From NCBI GenBank assembly GCA_040954595.2, contig CM082596.2, positions 310,001 to 374,000 on the forward strand: a DNA stretch of 64,000 nt, given 5' to 3'. The translations under genes were made by a program, and so were the position numbers. The stretch comes from Balanoglossus misakiensis. Its lineage: Eukaryota > Hemichordata. Below, piece by piece: positions 50,280 to 61,798 of the stretch; the stretch's first letter is position 1, and each line of letters begins with the position of its first letter. The notes below the pieces were generated by a model. It was not told the origin of the DNA, searched no databases, and worked only from the letters and a program-made list of their open reading frames with translations.

Positions 50280-51819
50280 GAGTAGCCGACGTTCTCTGAT
50301 TACATCTACTACCAAGTGTGAATATGTTACTTAACAGAAAAGAATTTAATAGTCCGAGTCAATGCTCGTTTCCACAGTTCCTCCATGAAAGGAATAAGCA
50401 ATTGATTTAGTCAATTCAACTTATTAGATAAGGAAATCGACGTTGTCATACATAATTCATCAATAAAACTTGATAACAACTCTGGCGGGCTAATAAAACA
50501 GCAATCGATTAGAATTTTGTATTTGCGCTTTAATCAAAGGCACTTTGTGTATCCTAACCTGAGTATCCAGCTTTGGCAGAAAACTTACATAAAGTATTGT
50601 CAAGGCTAATGAATTAGACGAAAACACTTGACTCGTCATTCGTAATTCAGTTCTGTAACATGTTAAACAAATAAATGTAGTTAAGACTGAGGTTAGTGCT
50701 GTTTATCTTTACTATGGTCTGGCTGATGAAAACGTTTCACCACAAATGACAGTGCACAGGTACCACAATGACAAGATGACAAGGCTTTGACCACAAGAGT
50801 TTTACATTTGACAGGTCGCGATATGATTGCTCTCCCCTCCCAATTTTTACGACAAGACCCTTGTCAGAAATTACAAGCGACGTCGTCTGTCTTGGTAATC
50901 AATCATTTGGATCGAAAAACTCGAACGATTAAACACCATGAAGCAAGAATGAACAAGATGATAGGAAGTTTATCTCACATCTGCTTGCTTATCATGACAT
51001 GATCGCGTGCCAGCCACAGTAGTTTTCATTACAGCCTTTTGGGCATGGCTTCTTTGGCTTCGTTTAATTACACTGAATCTTCTTAAACATTTATGCCAAA
51101 ATCCGACTGATAATTCATCACGGCCTGTAGAATTTCATTAATATTGCTTTATAATCTAAATTCAAATATGCAATTTTATTTAAGTTTCATTCTAAGACAC
51201 TGATGATAGTCCATAGCGCATGTGCACTCTTGGCTTCGTATGACGAAGATGGCAACGCATTTTGAAATTAATGCAATATATCTGATACATGATGAATTGG
51301 TTAACAGGGACTGGTGTGACAGGCGGCGACAAGTACACTACTTAATAGGCGACAACATGATGTCTCGAGTCATCAGGGTTTAACCTTAGTAGTCGCACAC
51401 TCTGTGAAAATGTACTATTATCATCATCGCTGCCATTGTTTCAATAAATCAGATGTCATTACTGAATCGTTATGTGGTTAATCATTAACAATTAACAGAT
51501 AATACAACACCAGACTTATTAGTGAATTGATCTCCAGAATACTAGAATGGCGCCTTGTCTTGATGAACTGTGAAGAACATATCGCTGAATAGATTGTGCG
51601 TACATTAGTACGACAGGGACTTCATCGCTTTTAGTTTCCATGCAGGGAAATGCGCATTCGTTGATGCATGCATGTATACGATTATGGTATTTTCGTTAAA
51701 TCCATCTACAGGGATGTTAGGACAACTGCACAATATCACGCCATCCGAAATGAGTGTAAGGTGTATGAATTTCAAGCTGGAATACAGCTTGAACAAAACA
51801 ACATAAAATGTTAGCTTAC
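50280..51819. other. noncoding stretch
   Basis: Nothing supported. It is ordinary AT-rich sequence and would be intronic if the minus-strand exon chain is real. Confidence 0.4.
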
Positions 51820-51939
51820 CTATTACTAGAAATGCTGTGTACGAACACAGACCACTTCCTGTTCTGATAACTGCCTCTCCGACCCGGGGAGTTTGCACAG
51901 AGGTCTGTCTCGGTTGAATTCCAGAGTTTTTCAAGTCGT
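51820..51939 (-). CDS. candidate internal exon, phase 1-1
   Basis: Minus strand, with an excellent acceptor (CTGTTGTTTTTATTTGTAG) at 51940 and a consensus donor (AATAG then GTAAGC) after 51820. The 120 bases are open in one frame and symmetric in phase (1-1), as is common for modular extracellular exons. The peptide includes QTPRVGEAVIRTGSGLCSYT. The outgoing single base completes a codon with the first two bases of candidate exon 49163-49308. It is among the best splice-site pairs in the window. No family was recognised. Confidence 0.45.
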
Positions 51940-53051
51940 CTACAAATAAAAACAACAGTTCGTAAGGTATCGTTGTTGATCCACAAGCCCTAACAAGCAG
52001 ACGTGTGTATGTGTTGTAAGCAGTCAGGCAGTGATGCCTCAAAGTGTGCCCAAAGCAATTATGATAAGTTGTTTTCTAGCGCCAACACAAGGAGTGAGTC
52101 AGTGTGTTTTGAGCTTTGGCTTTGTGAATCATAAAAAAACTTCTAGGAATTATTTTTGTCAAACAAATAAGCAAATATTCTGTAGACGTCTATTACTCAA
52201 ATTGTCATCTGAAATGATCTAACAACGATATTTTTTGTATCGTACGTAATCATCCCCTATCAAAAATAAATTACATGTACCAAAGTAATCATTTTCGTCT
52301 ACAAGAAGGCTAGTGTGCAATGTTTCACTTGGATGTATTGCTTTGGGGACACGTCGGATGCAAGCTGCCAGTTGTCTGTTGCCGTTGTATTACACCGGAA
52401 TTTGAGTTATAAAATTTATGTCCTCAAGTTTACAACAGGCTAGCCTATTGACATTACTTCAAGAGAGACAAATATTGCGTGTCTATTGAAGGTGTTTTTT
52501 ACCGTGGCGTCAGTGTGAAGTGAGACACGTTGGCAGGTGCGTAATGTGAGGACAAGACATTAATGAGCACTAATTATACCTAGTAACAATAAGTGAAAAT
52601 ATCGTTTCGGTGGATAGTGCGAGAATAGCGTAAGCCGGAGTTGGCTATCGCTTCCTGTAGATTAGGTTTGATAATCCATCTTGATATGTCTCCGATTCTT
52701 TTTTTCAACGACAGGCAGGACCCATAGCTCCCTTTCTTTTATGAAATCACCGTAACCACTGATATGTCATCGAAAGTAGTCACGTCTCTCTTGTGTCGTG
52801 AACATCTGAGCGGCAGTTAAATGTGAACCTGTCATGATGCCTTTGAAATCAGTGATTTATGCATTTGTACTCATGAGCTGACAAGCCATTTAATATCACT
52901 TTGAGCAGAAATACTGTAGATGTAAATGTTGAAAAGACATTCATATTTTGTGGGTAGAAACTGTAGAGCGAGTTGCAATCTGATGTGTGTATGAAATGTG
53001 CTGTGGTATTGAAAACCACCACCAAGCAAAATCTAGTTACGGTCTAATATG

Positions 53052-53092
53052 GTATGTCTGTCTGTCTGTCTCTGTATCTCTCTTTGTCTCGG
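53052..53092. repeat. TCTG/CT microsatellite
   Basis: (TCTG)n followed by imperfect CT-rich sequence. Confidence 0.85.
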
Positions 53093-53922
53093 TCTGTGGT
53101 CTTTCTGACTTTCTCCCTCATCATTGCAATGAATTTTCTCCATTTTCCTCCGATTTCGGTATCGTGTGAAACACGATCCAACGAAAATGACACACACGTC
53201 ACATTAACTGACGAAGTGCAATCATTATCCCCTTAATGGCGGTCACCGATCGAACAACAACGATGGCTGGTCATGCATCATAAATTATCACTTGATAGCG
53301 CGGTTACCATGGCAATACATGTATCTAACACGAGATGGTACTGATTAACTATTAGTAAGCTGGAACAATCATCATTCTAATGAAAAATTAACCATCGCGG
53401 TGTGCTTTACTTTACAACTGGGGAATCGAGTATACCAGTGAAACAAGTCATGCTCATTGTTCATTCAACTATACGTTGTGCATTTGTACCCAGACTAATC
53501 CTGAATTCGGTAGCGTGATGTTCCCATATTAATCGATCGCTACTCCTAGTGTTTGCTGAAGATTTTTTCAACTAACACAAAAGCTTAGTCCAAGATTAAC
53601 TTTAGGTCTGATCTGAAAGATTTATTGAATAATCTCTTCAAGGACAATAGATACTCGTAAACCAACGCACAAACGGAATAAACGAGCAGACCTTGTTTTA
53701 GCGACATGTTGTCTCCGCTTACATCCATAACATGTGTTCGGAATATAAGATTAGTTAAACCTACAGCAAATCAAGTTCTATCAAAGAAATTACGCAAATG
53801 TTTGACTCCTCAGATTGTTACTGCTCAGGGGACAGGTCTTAAGTGATGAAACAATTACTTGTGTTTAATTTTCCCCTGTATCAGTAACGAGGGAAGGGCT
53901 CAATCAAGACATTTGTAGTCAG

Positions 53923-53937
53923 AGCGCCCTCCTGCGG
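53923..53937 (-). promoter_or_regulatory. CTCF-like motif
   Basis: The reverse complement, CCGCAGGAGGGCGCT, matches the bilaterian CTCF consensus CCGCNAGRKGGCRSY at all but one position. It lies in GC-richer sequence. Binding is inferred. Confidence 0.35.
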
Positions 53938-55555
53938 TACCTAGGCTACAACTAAACACTTCCTTTGAAATGTTCCCAGCATTTCCGGTCCACTGATCTC
54001 GAGAAATGAACCGGAAATCGCCCGGTGACTTATTTAAGAGACTATCTCTCTGAGCAACAACTGTATCAAAAAGATAAGTCCATGTGTCTATCCGGTTTCA
54101 ATAGAAAACTTACGGGGAATCAATCTTGCCGTAACTTATCGAACCCATCGAATATGTACTGTATCTCTCCACTCAATGGCAATGCCTGGGGTTAATGTCA
54201 AGATGGTGTTCAAACGGCCGTACTCTATGTGTTCTGCTCCATGTACTTACAAGTGTTAAAACAGTCAGTACATGTATGTACTGTGGAGTTTTCATGCAAT
54301 GCATTGACTCGGATAATGCAAAGTTTGTTCACAAGATAAGCTAGGATTTTTCCTTCCACACATTTACGAGGAACGTAAACGGAAGTCCACATTCGGGTTT
54401 TAGAAAAAAGAAAAATTGATCATTTCTTGCCATTGAGTAAGTGCGACATACTACTTCAATTCTAGACTTGGTACGCCCCCGGCCATACAGGCTGCGAAAT
54501 GATTGGTTTTGAGAAACGGTCGGTCAGCATCCGTGCAATACGGGGATGTTTGTTGTCATGACGTCAACTTTAGATGCGTTCAGCTAAAGCTCAGCCAATG
54601 TTTTTTTTGAGAAAATGTGTCTTCAATCCCGTGTTGTATTTTGGTCAGTGGAATGATAAAATTACGAAACTATTACAGCATGCCGGAAGATATTCTTTGG
54701 GGATTATATCGGATAACTTTGGATAGAAGCAGCAGTGTGGTTGGTTTCGGCAATAATTGATGTTCCTTGCGTGAAACAAACGGAATTTCGACAGTATGAC
54801 TTTTCATTTTTTATTATGGAAGTAACACACTTCCAACACTGTCTGGCCACTGGATCGAATACATATATAAACCCACTCAGCCATGCTTCCAACTCTCATT
54901 AAATAGCAGCATCATATTGCGAATATAAGCTTACACGCTGTACATTGACAATTTCTAGATGTAATCGCTTGGCTGGATCTATGACGTGCGGTTATTACAG
55001 ACTTGTTATGCGGTTTCATCATCTGCTGAGTTTGTTGATTACTATCAGTTTCCAAATGCAGCAGCACTAGTGATACGAATCACACAAAGTTTTGAATTAT
55101 GGAAAATACATGGGTGTGAAAATAAGGATTGTACTTGATTAAAATGTGCAATGAAGTCAAATACGTTTCTAATTTAATCTGCAAACATGATATTTATACC
55201 ATGAGCCGCACACAAATCCTACAAATGTATTAAAGATTATATGATTACATTAATGATCTTGTAATGTTGATGTCTTATACATTCATAGTTTGAAGAAAAT
55301 GGTCAAAATTGATGCCGTGGTGCATTCTGGCTACTATTAATGACTATGTTTCTGTGCGCGACCTCAGTCTGTAGATATACAGAAAAGTGAAACCACACAC
55401 ACGCAAACATGTGTTAATGACACACATACACATACGTATACACATAGAGAACGTGAAAACACTATTTTTATCACCGCCCGTCAATTAGTAGTCCTACCGA
55501 TGTATCCTGCCTATGGCATCAACAGACTCAGTGGAGAAAAAGAAAAGCAACTTAC

Positions 55556-55628
55556 TTGTATAAAATGATCAACTTGAATGATCGGACAGCCTAACAAGTA
55601 GTCCTGGTAGACAACTGTCCAACTGCTG
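55556..55628 (-). CDS. candidate small internal exon
   Basis: Minus strand, with an excellent acceptor (TTTTCACGTTGTGTCTTACAG) at 55629 and a consensus donor (ATACAA then GTAAGTTG) after 55556. Two of three frames stop; the third is open for 24 codons (phase 2 to 0) and includes SSWTVVYQDYLLGCPIIQVD. The same frame is open upstream of the acceptor. The outgoing phase does not match 51820-51939, so another exon would have to lie between, or the two are unrelated. No family was recognised. Confidence 0.35.
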
Positions 55629-58321
55629 CTGTAAGACACAACGTGAAAACAAGAGTTCACTACGCAGACAAGTACAGATTGAGCTCTCGTATACAATTTG
55701 ATAGCGCCCCTTATGATGTCACAATGCATTCAATTATCTGTGACAAATGCGCATCTTAATAAGACATTATCATTACAAAGTCTGCACTCTATCTTCCCTT
55801 GTCCAAAATGATTTCACAAGACAAACAAGGTAACTTTCAGTATCCGTTAGGATTACTGTGCGTAGATTCAAAAGACGGGGTAACTTTCTTGAAAATTGAA
55901 GTAAGGGACTGTTTCAGGGATTGATTCGTTGTTCAATAAAAAATATATAATAATAACTTAGGTAGAGTTTGAATGTCATTTGAATCAAGGCCTTTCATCA
56001 TGACGGCTCCGGTTATTCCCCGACAGATCACAGACCACCATTGAATCAAACAGATCACTTTTCCTCTCTCTCGTTAACCTATACCCCAGTGCTTAACGAT
56101 CAAATAAAGACGACCATGGGTGTTCCACCCCGCACGTGTCAGATTCTAACAGGTTTTGCTGATTTTGTTTTCTTAGCAAACACTTGTACGTTGCTGCGTC
56201 ATCCAGAGGTATTTTCAATTAACGTTGAAAATATCATAATATTATCATCTGCTCTTGTACAGTTTAGAATAGTCATATTTCATATTATGTCAATATTTGC
56301 CAGCAATGGACAGCTGGTTGCATTACTTATACAGTTATATGCACATGAAAGGAAAACAGACCTCAAGGAGAATTTTCCAATGGCATGAATTTCAATAGGC
56401 ACAAACGTTTTCCATTGTTATCAAACCCGCTGGGAATTTCTACATTTCCTCTGGTAATAAATGCCATACACATGCAACATGTGTGGTTTTTCCGAAGTAT
56501 TAAGTTCATATCTCCTTGTGTGATAGTGTAAATTATTATTTCATTGCGGCTGTAAAGTTTACCAATATTCACTTGTATTTACACATTCTATTTGACCATC
56601 TGGTGGAAAACGTTGCTATATATTTTGACACGTCCACTGCATCTATACAAGACGTTTACAGAACAGGACGGGGAAATATTATTAATGACATTGGTTTTTT
56701 TTAAACATATTACGTGAACTATGGTGTATTCTTGCACAAGTAATTAAAAATACCAGAGATTAAATATCTCTGTGTGTTGACTTGTCTGTAATGAATCAAC
56801 TAAAATACTGCCGCACTTGTCAGCTGTCATCGGCACAAGATGTAATGTTGATGAGCTTTCTATTGAGTTTTAGCAGTGGATACATATCGCTCATGATCAC
56901 ACGAAACTGTATAATGCATCACTACAGTTGTGAACTTAAGGCTTATGCACCACGCATCCCAACCCCATCAGCGAAATCATTTGGAAATCCAGTAACAGGC
57001 TGTCAGAGTCACATGGATTTGCTCAAGTCACTGATGTTCAAGTGAATCATTTCGTCAATGTTAATACCAGCTACTCCAATGCAGTGTTTAGTTCTTTAGT
57101 TCCATTTGTGGCCCTTTTCTTAGATTCACATCTTTTATTGCATCTATGTACCTAGCCTCTTATTTCTGTCGCTACCTTCTTTCCATCTTGTACTGAAACA
57201 CGAATTTCCGATCAGAATCAGCGTCGATTTCAGCTGTCGATAACAAATGACATTAGATATTGATTTCTTCCAGCTCATGCTCTGAGATACCTACATGTAA
57301 GTGACATCTGTGACATGATGCATTGACCCTACGCATTGCCGGTAAATGTGTTGCTTTCTGCTTGAATTAACCTCTTTCCGGTACACTCTTTCTGGTGTAC
57401 TTTTCCCGTGTACCATTTCCCGCCATGTAACATTCCTGTTCATTTCATCCAACATTTCTGAATATCATACCCCAGTTCCACTATCTTGACATCACAGCGA
57501 GATGAACAAAATCACCATGCTAACAAGTACACACTCGTTTATTTTGGAAGAATAGTGCGACATTTATGCTTCGCGGAAAGAACCAACATGTCCTGCCTAA
57601 TTAGAACGTTATAAATACGAAACCACGTGATTCATGACCATTTTTTTCTGAAAGCAGTCGGTTCGCGTTTTCTTCAAACGATTTTAATATGTTTGGAGGC
57701 ATTTCTTTCGTTGCATGCCTCATAAAGCAAAGATGCCATGCGTGCACCTGGCTTCTTTCATTATTCATGACCACGACCATCAAGAGTATGTTGAATGTTG
57801 CGAGTCAAATCCCTTTTCACCTGCGAGATGAAATATTCTTGATCAACTGAGTTCATGTACATTGCTCGCGACATGGCCCCTGATACTAACAGTCTAATGG
57901 CAGGGAAGAGGGTCAGGCCAGTGTCACAGTCTTATAGATTTCGGTTGAATCAATGCGCGCAGTGGTGAATGTAATGTGCGTGAAAATGTTGTGTTATCTT
58001 TTTGTGTCACCGAATTGGGACATCTTGTTGCGGATTAAAATGGGCGATGAAATCGATAATCTAATGTACCGTGATAGTGACGGCGTAAAACAAGCGTGGG
58101 TGCACAGTTTGTCGTGCAAGTTGGAAATTATCCTTTAGGGTCAGTTCGCTATTCAAAAGTTTATTGTTAGCAAAGACAGTTTTAAAGTTACTACATAAAC
58201 AAATGTAAAGACATTGAAATGTAATCGAATTTTATCTTTTCTGTGTTGGAACATGTGACATAGTCAATAGTAAAGAGTTAGAAGTCATCTGATGGTCAAC
58301 CCATAATGCATCTTGATACAG
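55629..58321. other. noncoding stretch with one RRM-like word
   Basis: No supported gene. A CA-rich patch lies at the left (55395-55450, just outside). A minus frame at 57601-57783 ends in an octapeptide resembling an RNP-1 motif (see findings). Hairpin at 56210-56233: TATTTTCAA, a 6-nt loop, TTGAAAATA. Confidence 0.35.
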
Positions 58322-58522
58322 GTCGATAAGCGCAGCGAATCTAAAGTTGTTTTGATGCTGTTGATTTGTTCTCTGGAGGAATGGGCAAGAGTGGTGCTTC
58401 GACCAAACAGCCTGTTCGCGCAAGAATATTACTCAATAATATTCTTTACTTGCTACTTGTTTATGCCTAGACATTTCTACATGCTGTTCTCATCAGTCGT
58501 TTTTAGATGGCCATCCAAATAA
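58322..58522 (+). CDS. candidate terminal exon, hydrophobic
   Basis: Plus strand, with an acceptor ending CATCTTGATACAG at 58321, a weak tract. A frame of 66 codons runs in phase 0 to TAA 58520-58522. It starts VDKRSESKVVLMLLICSLEE and has a later hydrophobic stretch (YYSIIFFTCYLF) followed by RHFYMLF, compatible with membrane helices. A minus frame is open over part of the interval. No family was recognised. Confidence 0.22.
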   Translation, partial: VDKRSESKVVLMLLICSLEEWARVVLRPNSLFAQEYYSIIFFTCYLFMPRHFYMLFSSVVFRWPSK

Positions 58523-59908
58523 CATCCGTTTTCTAAAAGCATAGAGTATAAGATTTAAAAATATGTCCCTTTATGGAGACCAAAAAGTACTGTTGCGTAT
58601 TGACCTGTCACTTCATGTATTGGTCATGTTAAAGCAATATCCTTAATAGGAATTGCAGTAGACAAGGCTTACAATTTTCCACTCATCATAAAATACAATT
58701 TCAATCAAATTATTTATCGGATTTGAAGATATTTAACTAAATTAAAGCATTAGCGATGGGACGACACTGTGTTAAGATATATCGACGGACCACTTAACTG
58801 CGCTGTGTACTATAATATCATTTGTGCAAATGGGATCAGACAAGTATACCGCCAACAATGCATCATGGCGTCAAAGTAAATGTAGCCGATAATGGCACCT
58901 CAATCACATCTCTATGACCTGCTGATAATGAAAATCAAGAAAGTGGTGCATTGGAATGTCTAATCTGAGCAGCCTATATGGGCTTTTAACAGAATCAGGC
59001 GACAATTTAAATTCAATCTTCCAGTGGACAAGTCCTGGCTAAGTCGTCTTTGGATTGGTGGATACTGACTCTGATGACATGGGGCTGACGGTTTGTCTGT
59101 AATATTTAACGCCTGATGGCTGAATACGAGTCACAGGAGCTATGTAACCACATGTGATTTGATTTGCCTTATTGTATTTGTGAGATATCAGAACACCTTA
59201 GTTCTTTTTCAACTATTCATACATAAACAGTTGTATTTGAGGGATAGAACACAGTGACAGACGACTTGTCCGAAGTTGTCGCCACGCATTTTGGTTCCAG
59301 AATGCATTTGAATGCAAAGTTACGTCATGTGTGTGATGATGCAAATAATGGCATTTAACACATCAAGTGAACAGAACACATACATTCTCTTATCCAAACT
59401 ACAATCAGATGTGTGCCCAGTAGTCACAAACAGGTCGCACCAGCTGTTTTATCTCATCTCAACGACATTCCAAGGATTGCGCTGTAATTTGTGAAGTTCG
59501 TAAGGTTACACTGGTTGCAGCTGGTGAGAATTCACATTTAAAATATGTAACGGCTCGGTTAGTTTCTAGAACACTGATGCAAAATGTGTGAGTTTATGCG
59601 TGTAAAGTCAATTTCAATTTGTTTGGTTTACTCCATTTCTCATTCCAAATTTATAATTATACAAAATGGCCAGTCCCTCATTTTTTCCAAAGTTATTGAC
59701 CTTTTCTGTCACTCCAAACAGCAGACCTATAAACGCGATGCGCCAATTGGTCCTAAATTTGCCTCTAAAAATAGCAAATTAAAGTTTCCGTGTGCACGAC
59801 TTTAATTTAGGTAAATGAAACACAAGTGTGATAAAGTTCTTCCGGCGGCGCAATCATATCACTAATCATCGGAGAGCGCCTGGCTCGTATTTGTCCGATT
59901 GCCAACAG
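58523..59908. other. noncoding stretch
   Basis: Nothing recognised. Confidence 0.4.
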
Positions 59909-60096
59909 ACGGTCACACTCTGACCACGCTGATGACCGTTATCGATAAACTCGGCCGTTGCAATCTTGATTTGATCACAGACTGTGAAATGATGTGCTAT
60001 CGAATATCACCTTCAATTGACACGTCTGTTATCTCATCAAACCCTCATATGACCATGCATGGCATCACTGATTGCATTCTGGTGTGGACATTATGA
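59909..60096 (+). CDS. candidate terminal exon
   Basis: Plus strand, with an acceptor TTGTCCGATTGCCAACAG at 59908. A frame entered in phase 1 runs 61 codons to TGA 60094-60096 in GC-richer sequence, including TTLMTVIDKLGRCNLDLITD. No strong donor lies inside. No family was recognised. It could be a chance frame. Confidence 0.22.
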
Positions 60097-60289
60097 TGGG
60101 TTTTTAGGTTTTAGGTTAGTTTTTTTAACTATACCTGCAAGCTACAAACTTTGCTGTTGTACATTCATGTAAAAGTTCTTATTCAGATTTGAACAAAATG
60201 CCAGAGAATTTTGGGTAACACGGATTGAATTTTAAAAGATTCTTAGTAATCAGATGAATGCAACGCAAAACATGAATCTTGTCAGTTAA

Positions 60290-60304
60290 CCATGAGAGGG
60301 CGCA
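60290..60304 (+). promoter_or_regulatory. CTCF-like motif
   Basis: CCATGAGAGGGCGCA matches the CTCF consensus at its AGAGGGCGC core, but departs from it at position 4, at the last base, and by A in place of G at position 3. It is oriented opposite to the one at 53923. Confidence 0.3.
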
Positions 60305-61170
60305 CATCCGTTGAGTACAAGTCAACAAATTGACACTGTGAGTATCTCAACTGCTGACCGCGACGGAAACTAAGGGAAGGTAGTCATATAAATTTTATTA
60401 ACTCTCTCACAGATTGCCTCGAAAATTGTTAAAATTAAGACTATCCGAGTAACCGTGGCGAGGTAGTGGAGACGGCTTATCCAGTCAACAGCCCTAGATC
60501 ATAAAAAGTAGTGATGTTTGATTGTTGATTTGACCTGTTCCACATGCACGTACAGCAGTTTCTTCAGATTTTTTGACATGCCGTTAACTACTTTTCAAGT
60601 GACCTCACTTAGAGTACGTTGCACATGATAAAATGTGTTGGAGGCCTACATCTTAGAGAATCAAATTCCAAAATGATTTTTACCTGACGTTCGTTGAAAG
60701 AGTTTCTCGTTCAAATTGGCCGGATCAGCAAATGAGTTGATCTACCACAAGAGTCTGCTCACGTAGCAACTCATTTCAGCCACTTCACGTTTACCCAAAA
60801 TAGAACGAATTACAAATTCAATAAAGTTTTATAGTTACATTTATAATTTCATTTCGAATATATGAGTGTATATCATGCATATGTGTTTGTATGTGTGTGT
60901 GGCAGATTCATGAACTGAACCTCTGTACAATTTGAAACTGTGCGTGTCCAATCAAATACGCGGACATAAAATAGTTTGTGATGGACATCAATGTTGTATC
61001 ATTGTGCATGTTGGACAGAATACTTAAATGCAATAGTACAGTACTTTCAACTATGTGCTGCCGGAACGCCCTACTACTGGTCACTTGGCTCCAATGTTTC
61101 ACGGAAATATCAGTCAGATGTATACTGACTGACAATCTTACAACCCATGCAATGGCCAACCCACCCCGTT

Positions 61171-61189
61171 AACATTGTCACGTGACATC
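61171..61189. promoter_or_regulatory. second copy of the 19-bp E-box sequence
   Basis: Identical over 19 bases to 11889-11907, with the central TGTCACGTGACA. Five bases downstream, AGATGGCACT resembles the core of a CTCF site. Confidence 0.35.
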
Positions 61190-61620
61190 ACATAGATGGC
61201 ACTAATTGGTTTCTTCGTGGAATAGTGAATTTGCGAGGACCTTCAGAGCAAAGTAGGCATAAGGCTGGGTCACCAGAACGCTCTCACCACATCTAAATCT
61301 GTGTCAAAAACTGTCACTTTTATTGATTAATTAAGTTGGCGCGCTGTCCTGTTGGTGTAACCTTTGCGATTAAATTTTGGTGGTAAATCCTGCAGAGTCC
61401 TTGGTGGAAATTTGATATCAAATTCGTGAGGCACGTTCAATTTCGTGCTCTTTCTCTCTCATCAAAGCCAAATATTCAGATATATTGCTTGCATTCAGAA
61501 CAGCTCTAGAAATGATAGCCACAAGGTTTAATTTCTACAAAGCTTTTAGAGCAAAATTTGGTTATCGACGTATCTGTTGGCCATTCATGTTACGTTTATG
61601 TCCATATTCATCTGGGTCAG

Positions 61621-61798
61621 GATTGGGTGTAACTTCACGAGGCAAGAACGGGGGGATTTGAAAGCAAAGACATTTTTCGGTGAAAATTTAGATTTGATGT
61701 TTGGTTCCGCTCGGCTATTCGAAAATTTGCTTCAAACAATGTCGGGCACAAGACTACTGATGCCATTTTGCATACAACTGGATTTGTATTTGAAACCC
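61621..61798 (+). CDS. candidate internal exon
   Basis: Plus strand, with an acceptor (CCATATTCATCTGGGTCAG) at 61620 and a consensus donor (GAAACCC then GTGAGTC) after 61798. The frame is open for 59 codons (phase 2 to 0), including FFGENLDLMFGSARLFENLL and ending CIQLDLYLKP. The outgoing phase matches the strong acceptor at 63370, giving a continuous frame to a stop. Composition is protein-like. No family was recognised. Confidence 0.4.

Larger units (their letters stand above)
51940..55555. other. noncoding stretch
   Basis: No supported exon. It has a TCTG/CT microsatellite at 53052-53092 and a CTCF-like motif at 53923-53937 in a locally GC-rich patch. A 56-base plus-strand open interval at 52464-52519 was considered too short to accept. 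Confidence 0.4.
60097..61620. other. noncoding stretch with regulatory-like words
   Basis: No supported gene. It holds a CTCF-like word at 60290-60304 and the second copy of the 19-bp E-box sequence at 61171-61189. Confidence 0.4.

Noticed and set aside
49611-50315. Frames of 164-234 codons on both strands
   Set aside because: They are the ATGT tetranucleotide read as MYVC or HTYI repeats; the repeat simply contains no stop codon.
52464-52519. Plus-strand 56-base interval reading RDKYCVSIEGVFYRGVSV, Tudor-like at a glance
   Set aside because: Too short, and the acceptor (TTACTTCAAG) is weak; similarity to Tudor rests on a few residues.
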